Translations under genes and position numbers: made by a program | In this document: positions 51,297 through 54,484 of the stretch, in pieces | Layout of the letters: each line of letters opens with the position of its first letter | Position numbering within the stretch: position 1 is the stretch's first letter | From: an uncultured Lachnospiraceae bacterium | Lineage (GTDB): Bacteria; Bacillota; Clostridia; Lachnospirales; Lachnospiraceae | Length of the DNA: 54,484 bases | Assembly: GCA_900317505.1 (NCBI GenBank) | Contig: ONHB01000017.1 | Span: 1 to 54,484, forward strand | Direction: 5' to 3' | The notes under the pieces: model-generated | The model's input: only the letters and a program-made list of their open reading frames with translations | Told to the model about the DNA's origin: nothing | The model's database searches: none

Positions 51297-51734
51297 CTAT
51301 ACCATGCTTTTTTCAATATATTTTTCTTCGCAGTATTTGCAGCGGTAAATTTCCTTTTCTTCATCCGTCAGAACAAAGATATGCGGAAGCCCCTGCTCAA
51401 TAGAAGTAATACAGCGGGGATTTTTGCATTTGATGACATTTTTGATTTCTCTTGGAAGCACCAGTTCCTTTTTATCAACGATCTCGCCATCCTTGATCAC
51501 ATTGACTGTGATATTGTGATCGATAAAGGCCAGGACGTCCAGATCCAGCATGTTAATATCACATTCTACTTTTAAAATATCTTTTTTGCCCATCTTATTG
51601 CTTCTGGCATTTTTGATAATGGCAACTGTACAATCAAGCTTATCTAACATCAGATGATGATACAAAGAAAGGCTCTTTCCTGCCTGAATATGGTCAAGTA
51701 CAAATCCTTCCTCGATTTTTCCTACATTAAGCAT
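51297..51734 (-). CDS. pyrI: Aspartate carbamoyltransferase regulatory chain
   Basis: A 145-residue regulatory subunit that binds CTP/ATP and holds PyrB trimers together. The zinc site has its four Cys: CKNPRC near residue 110 and YRCKYCEEKY near 135. The N-terminal allosteric domain starts MLNVGKIEEGFVLDHIQAGK as in the family. It follows pyrB by 120 bases with a hairpin in between and has AAGGAG upstream. pyrI is uncommon in Bacilli but usual in Clostridia, which supports the placement. Confidence 0.97.
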   Translation of the reverse strand: MLNVGKIEEGFVLDHIQAGKSLSLYHHLMLDKLDCTVAIIKNARSNKMGKKDILKVECDINMLDLDVLAFIDHNITVNVIKDGEIVDKKELVLPREIKNVIKCKNPRCITSIEQGLPHIFVLTDEEKEIYRCKYCEEKYIEKSMV

Positions 51735-51765
51735 CTTTTTATCTCCTTTTTAAAACTATGTTGTA

Positions 51766-51800
51766 TGGCTGTTCAGGATCAGACTGATCTGCCCGAACAG
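51766..51800 (-). other. Hairpin between pyrB and pyrI
   Basis: Minus strand CTGTTC ... GAACAG with an inner GATC/GATC pair and a small loop. No T-tract follows. It may set the ratio of PyrB to PyrI by mRNA processing or partial termination, or protect the pyrB end. Confidence 0.45.
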
Positions 51801-51854
51801 ATACTTATTATTTTCATTCCATATGTCGTATTGCAAACACAACATGCTCTGCAT

Positions 51855-52766
51855 TTATGCCAGATCCAGTAATGTCAAAATCAGGGCCATGCGCACATAC
51901 ACACCGTACTGCACCTGCTTGAAATATGCCGCTCTGGGGTCATCGTCTACTTCTACAGAGATTTCATTCACACGGGGAAGCGGGTGAAGCACCAGCATAT
52001 CATCCTTTGCCATGCTCATTTTATTTTTATCCAGAATGTAAAAATCTTTTAATCTGACGTAGTCTTCTTCGTTGAAGAAACGTTCTCTCTGTACTCTTGT
52101 CATATACAGGATATCCAGCTCACCAATGCAGTCCTCTAACTTGATACACTCGCGGTAGGCAATTCCTTTTTCGCTGAGCATTTCACGGATATAATCCGGG
52201 ATACGCAGCTCTTCCGGTGAGATAAAAACAAACTGTATATCATCATAACGAGACAATGCATTGACAAGGGAGTGAACCGTACGTCCAAACTTTAAGTCAC
52301 CACAAAGACCAATAGTAAAATGGTTCAGACGGCCTTTCAAGCTGCGGATTGTCAGCATATCAGTCAGGGTCTGTGTCGGATGCTGATGTCCTCCGTCACC
52401 CGCATTGATGACGGGGATAGATGATTTGGAAGCTGCAACCATGGCAGCCCCCTCTTTGGGATGACGCATGGCACAGATGTCTGCGAAGCAGGAAATAACA
52501 CGGATCGTATCCGATACACTCTCTCCTTTGGATGCGGAGGATGAATTGGCATCTGAAAATCCGATGACACTTCCTCCCAGATTGATCATGGCTGTTTCAA
52601 AGCTCAGCCTTGTACGGGTACTGGGCTCATAAAAACAGGTCGCAATTTTCTTTCCTTTACATTTTTCATTGTACTTCTCCGGATTTTTTTCGATGTCATT
52701 GGCAAGGTCAAACAGCTTGTCCAACTCCTCCACTGAAAAGTCCAAGGGATTCATCAGGTGTCTCAT
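51855..52766 (-). CDS. pyrB: Aspartate carbamoyltransferase catalytic chain
   Basis: A 303-residue enzyme that makes carbamoyl-aspartate in pyrimidine synthesis. Carbamoyl-phosphate motif [15 protein letters not shown] lies at residues about 50-64, PSTRT with the Lys/Ser loop [13 protein letters not shown] near 80, and [14 protein letters not shown] near 125; aspartate site residues in [10 protein letters not shown]. Complete and of normal length. It forms an operon with pyrI. AAAGGAA precedes the ATG; the gap upstream is short, so the promoter must lie over the nitroreductase terminator. Confidence 0.98.
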   Translation of the reverse strand: MRHLMNPLDFSVEELDKLFDLANDIEKNPEKYNEKCKGKKIATCFYEPSTRTRLSFETAMINLGGSVIGFSDANSSSASKGESVSDTIRVISCFADICAMRHPKEGAAMVAASKSSIPVINAGDGGHQHPTQTLTDMLTIRSLKGRLNHFTIGLCGDLKFGRTVHSLVNALSRYDDIQFVFISPEELRIPDYIREMLSEKGIAYRECIKLEDCIGELDILYMTRVQRERFFNEEDYVRLKDFYILDKNKMSMAKDDMLVLHPLPRVNEISVEVDDDPRAAYFKQVQYGVYVRMALILTLLDLA

Positions 52767-52812
52767 ATCAATTATTCCTTTCTTTCTATCAATTTGGCAT
52801 GGATTGCCATAA

Positions 52813-52846
52813 AAAATCGAAGAGAAATAAATTCCCTTCGATTTAA
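52813..52846 (-). terminator. Intrinsic terminator after the nitroreductase gene
   Basis: Minus strand AATCGAAGGGA ... TCTCTTCGATT followed by TTTTTATGG. It leaves only about 46 bases before the pyrB start codon. Confidence 0.8.
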
Positions 52847-52849
52847 TAA

Positions 52850-53392
52850 CTAACTCATAAATGAAACTAATTCATCAACCGGCTTTCTCTTTGGAGCTGC
52901 CGGATCAATATCGGGATATCCGATTGGAATCAATGCTACCAGCTCTCTGTCTTCCGGTATCTGTAATAGAGCTTCTACGACCGGACGATCAAACAGTCCC
53001 ATGATAACAGTACCAAGACCAGCTTCATAAGCTGCCAAGCAGAATGTCTGTGATGCAACACCTGCATCATACATCTGCCATCCGTCTTTTCTATCTGTTG
53101 AATAAGAACCGTCTCTTTCGAATCCGGATCTGTTTTTGATAACAGTAACGGCAACTAATGCGGGAGCATTTTGGATGATAGGTCCATTTCCCGGAAAAAT
53201 AGAAGTGCCTTCTGTTGCGATTTTATTTTTGAGGTCACCCTCTACTACGATATAGCGGGTAATCTGTGTATGTTTCCAGCTTGGTGCGTAAGAAGCAGTC
53301 TCAACAATCTGCTTTAATAATTCGTGATCTACAGCATCTGATTTGAATTTACGAATGCTGCGGCGACCTAAAATACATTCTTTTGCTGTCAT
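52850..53392 (-). CDS. Nitroreductase family protein (180 aa)
   Basis: A flavin-dependent oxidoreductase of the nitroreductase fold. It starts [15 protein letters not shown] (FMN phosphate site R-R-S-I-R), with [11 protein letters not shown] (FMN/partner loop) near residue 35 and [20 protein letters not shown] at the end (the GYP(D) motif). These enzymes reduce quinones, nitro groups or other substrates; none can be named here. AAAAGGAGG precedes the ATG and a promoter TTGAAA-N17-TATTCT lies upstream. Confidence 0.92.
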   Translation of the reverse strand: MTAKECILGRRSIRKFKSDAVDHELLKQIVETASYAPSWKHTQITRYIVVEGDLKNKIATEGTSIFPGNGPIIQNAPALVAVTVIKNRSGFERDGSYSTDRKDGWQMYDAGVASQTFCLAAYEAGLGTVIMGLFDRPVVEALLQIPEDRELVALIPIGYPDIDPAAPKRKPVDELVSFMS

Positions 53393-53425
53393 GAAAAGTA
53401 CCTCCTTTTGTATTTTATTTTACTT

Positions 53426-53454
53426 AGAATACCATATATGGATTTTGCTTTCAA
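53426..53454 (-). promoter_or_regulatory. Promoter of the nitroreductase gene
   Basis: Minus strand TTGAAA (53449-53454)-N17-TATTCT (53426-53431), close to consensus at the -35 and weaker at the -10. Confidence 0.6.
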
Positions 53455-53488
53455 TGGGGAATGGGGATTATTTTTTATTCTTTTGAGA

Positions 53489-53845
53489 CTATTCGACATC
53501 AATATTTATTCCTGACAGATCAATTCCTTCTACAGGCTCTAACAACTCTGTTATTGGACCATGTTCAAAACAGCTTCCCGGTATCAATTCCCCGATTTTT
53601 TCATCTTTCAAAAGAACCTCTTCAGCTCCATCTTCTTCTATTTCTCCTTCTATATTGTATTTCCTCTGAGTGGTAAAATAGAACTCTTCATCACGAAGAT
53701 TAAAACGGCATAAAATGGTCAATTGATTTTCAGGAGTAAGAACTCTGTCACAGGTAATATAATAGCAGTCCTCAAAACAATCATATGAGACAAACCCCGA
53801 AGCCTTATCCAATTCCATTCCCATAATATTCGGATTTCCAATCAT
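53489..53845 (-). CDS. Unknown protein (118 aa), possibly cut by the IS200 element
   Basis: From ATG 53845, directly at the right end of the IS200-type element, the frame encodes MIGNPNIMGMELDKASGFVS, a Cys-rich part (YDCFEDCYYITCDRVLTPENQL), a beta-rich middle (FYFTTQRKYNIEGEIEEDG) and a C-terminal tail. No ribosome binding site is seen before the ATG because the element's hairpin lies there, so the real start may have been lost by insertion. No family recognised. It may be a fragment of a longer gene. Confidence 0.55.
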   Translation of the reverse strand: MIGNPNIMGMELDKASGFVSYDCFEDCYYITCDRVLTPENQLTILCRFNLRDEEFYFTTQRKYNIEGEIEEDGAEEVLLKDEKIGELIPGSCFEHGPITELLEPVEGIDLSGINIDVE

Positions 53846-53995
53846 AACCACCCGTCCAACGGGTGGTTTGCTCTAGCCCTATAAGGGCTTGTTACCGGCC
53901 AGCACCTAAAGACGCTGGCTTTCACTTTGTTCAAGCCATCTTGCCTTTGCCGCTTTTGCCACCCCTTGAAGGGGTATTTGTATTACTTGCTACCC

Positions 53996-54334
53996 TTAAA
54001 AGGATCCTTCCGCCCAAAAATGTCTGTTCCCAAACTTATACTTTAAGTTTGCATGTTTATCGAATATCATCAATGCACTCTTACCTTTTAGATATCCCAT
54101 AAATGACGACACACTTATCTTTGGCGGAATGCTCACTAATATGTGGACATGATCCGGCATTAGATGCCCCTCTATTATTTCTACTCCTTTGTACGCACAT
54201 AATTGCTTTATTATATCTCGAATACTTTCCTTGTATTGATTATAAATTATTTTTCGTCTATACTTTGGAGTGAACACAATATGGTATTTACATACCCATT
54301 TTGTGTGTGCTAAACTATTTGCCTTATTGGCCAT
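53996..54334 (-). pseudogene. tnpA: IS200-type transposase TnpA lacking the catalytic tyrosine region
   Basis: An HUH (Y1) transposase that normally cuts single-stranded DNA ends with a Tyr and the HxH metal motif. The HxH motif is present (DHVHILVSIPP), as are VFTPKYRRK and GNRHFWAEG. After WAEG the usual stretch with the catalytic Tyr helix is missing: the frame goes to SF and stops, and right behind it DNA encodes, in another frame, the typical tail DPFKGSK and a stop. A deletion of roughly 100-130 bp fits. The product would be inactive. ATG 54334 has AAGGAAAGGTG upstream. Confidence 0.85.
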
Positions 54335-54336
54335 AT

Positions 54337-54398
54337 AAATCACCTTTCCTTTCTTATAAGATAGCCTGAACAACTACATTATAAGGGAAAGGTGATTT
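54337..54398. terminator. IS200 leader hairpin (bidirectional terminator/attenuator)
   Basis: AAATCACCTTTCC (54337-54349) and GGAAAGGTGATTT (54386-54398) with an inner CTTATAA/TTATAAG pair form a long stem that covers the tnpA ribosome binding site. A T-run follows on the plus strand. In IS200 elements such a hairpin blocks read-through transcription and hides the start, which keeps transposition low. Confidence 0.8.
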
Positions 54399-54484
54399 TT
54401 TGTATAACATTCGTCGCGCACCTGCATAGCAGGTGGTTTATGTTTCGCACGCTTCACGAGCTCAACAGGGTCACGCCCCATAAT

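Larger units (their letters stand above)
53846..54440 (-). mobile_element. IS200/IS605-type element with damaged transposase
   Basis: The element lacks inverted-repeat ends and is framed by short hairpins of the IS200 kind: AACCACCCGT/ACGGGTGGTT at 53846-53868 and ACCTGC-ATA-GCAGGT at 54420-54434, with AGCCC-TATAA-GGGCT nearby at 53875-53889. The transposase is on the minus strand. Exact ends are uncertain because no empty site is known. Confidence 0.8.

Overview
The window looks like a chromosomal segment of a low- to mid-GC Gram-positive anaerobe of the class Clostridia, most likely family Lachnospiraceae. The reasons are strong AGGAGG-type ribosome binding sites before almost every gene, sigma-A promoters of TTGACA/TATAAT type, HrcA/CIRCE heat-shock control, HemZ, a class B sortase, paired MoxR/DUF58 operons and several small proteins typical of that family (YjfB-like, holin-like toxin, DUF6033-like). 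This is inferred from gene content; no rRNA or tRNA gene was seen.

Layout. 1-7 kb: a Ca2+/Na+ antiporter behind a probable yybP-ykoY (Mn2+) riboswitch, a KdpDE-like two-component system, a tiny membrane protein, a prepilin peptidase, Hsp20 under a perfect CIRCE, and two proteins of unknown function. TTAAG direct repeats with 11-bp period lie upstream of both the antiporter and the tiny membrane protein, which suggests a small regulon of the two-component system. 7-12 kb: a MoxR / DUF58 / transglutaminase-like operon whose first cistron is the tail of an LRR (BspA-like) surface protein.

12.1-18.95 kb: an AT-rich accessory island. It holds a pcfB remnant fused against the LRR remnant, two small proteins, an HD-GYP protein under a TetR regulator with a clear operator, two Nudix hydrolases, ParA, and a parB gene that is broken by 351 bp of a foreign coding sequence that reads, in another frame, as the REC lobe of a Cas9. 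The island ends in a cluster of GATGTACC repeats next to hemZ.

19-32.5 kb: housekeeping genes (hemZ, an MBL hydrolase, relA/spoT, degV, a thioesterase), a sortase B with a truncated sortase-anchored protein, groESL without a CIRCE, a HAD phosphatase, a degenerate GGDEF protein, a diguanylate cyclase and a YjfB-like protein. 32.7-33.0 kb: a probable type I toxin-antitoxin locus (30-residue holin-like toxin and a convergent small RNA). 33.2-36.5 kb: the only long plus-strand operon, an ABC-F ATPase and a PHP-HAD fusion. 36.5-39.8 kb: a second MoxR/DUF58 operon.

40-50.7 kb: a long run of minus-strand genes with short gaps or overlaps: folC, folE, folP, folBK, a DUF5050-like protein, pheA, a Ppx/GppA phosphatase, polyphosphate kinase and a HAD phosphatase. 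50.8-54.5 kb: a PH-domain protein, pyrI and pyrB, a nitroreductase, an unknown protein cut at the edge of an IS200-type element, and that element, whose transposase carries an internal deletion that removes the catalytic tyrosine region.

All functional calls come from reading motifs by eye; no database search was run.
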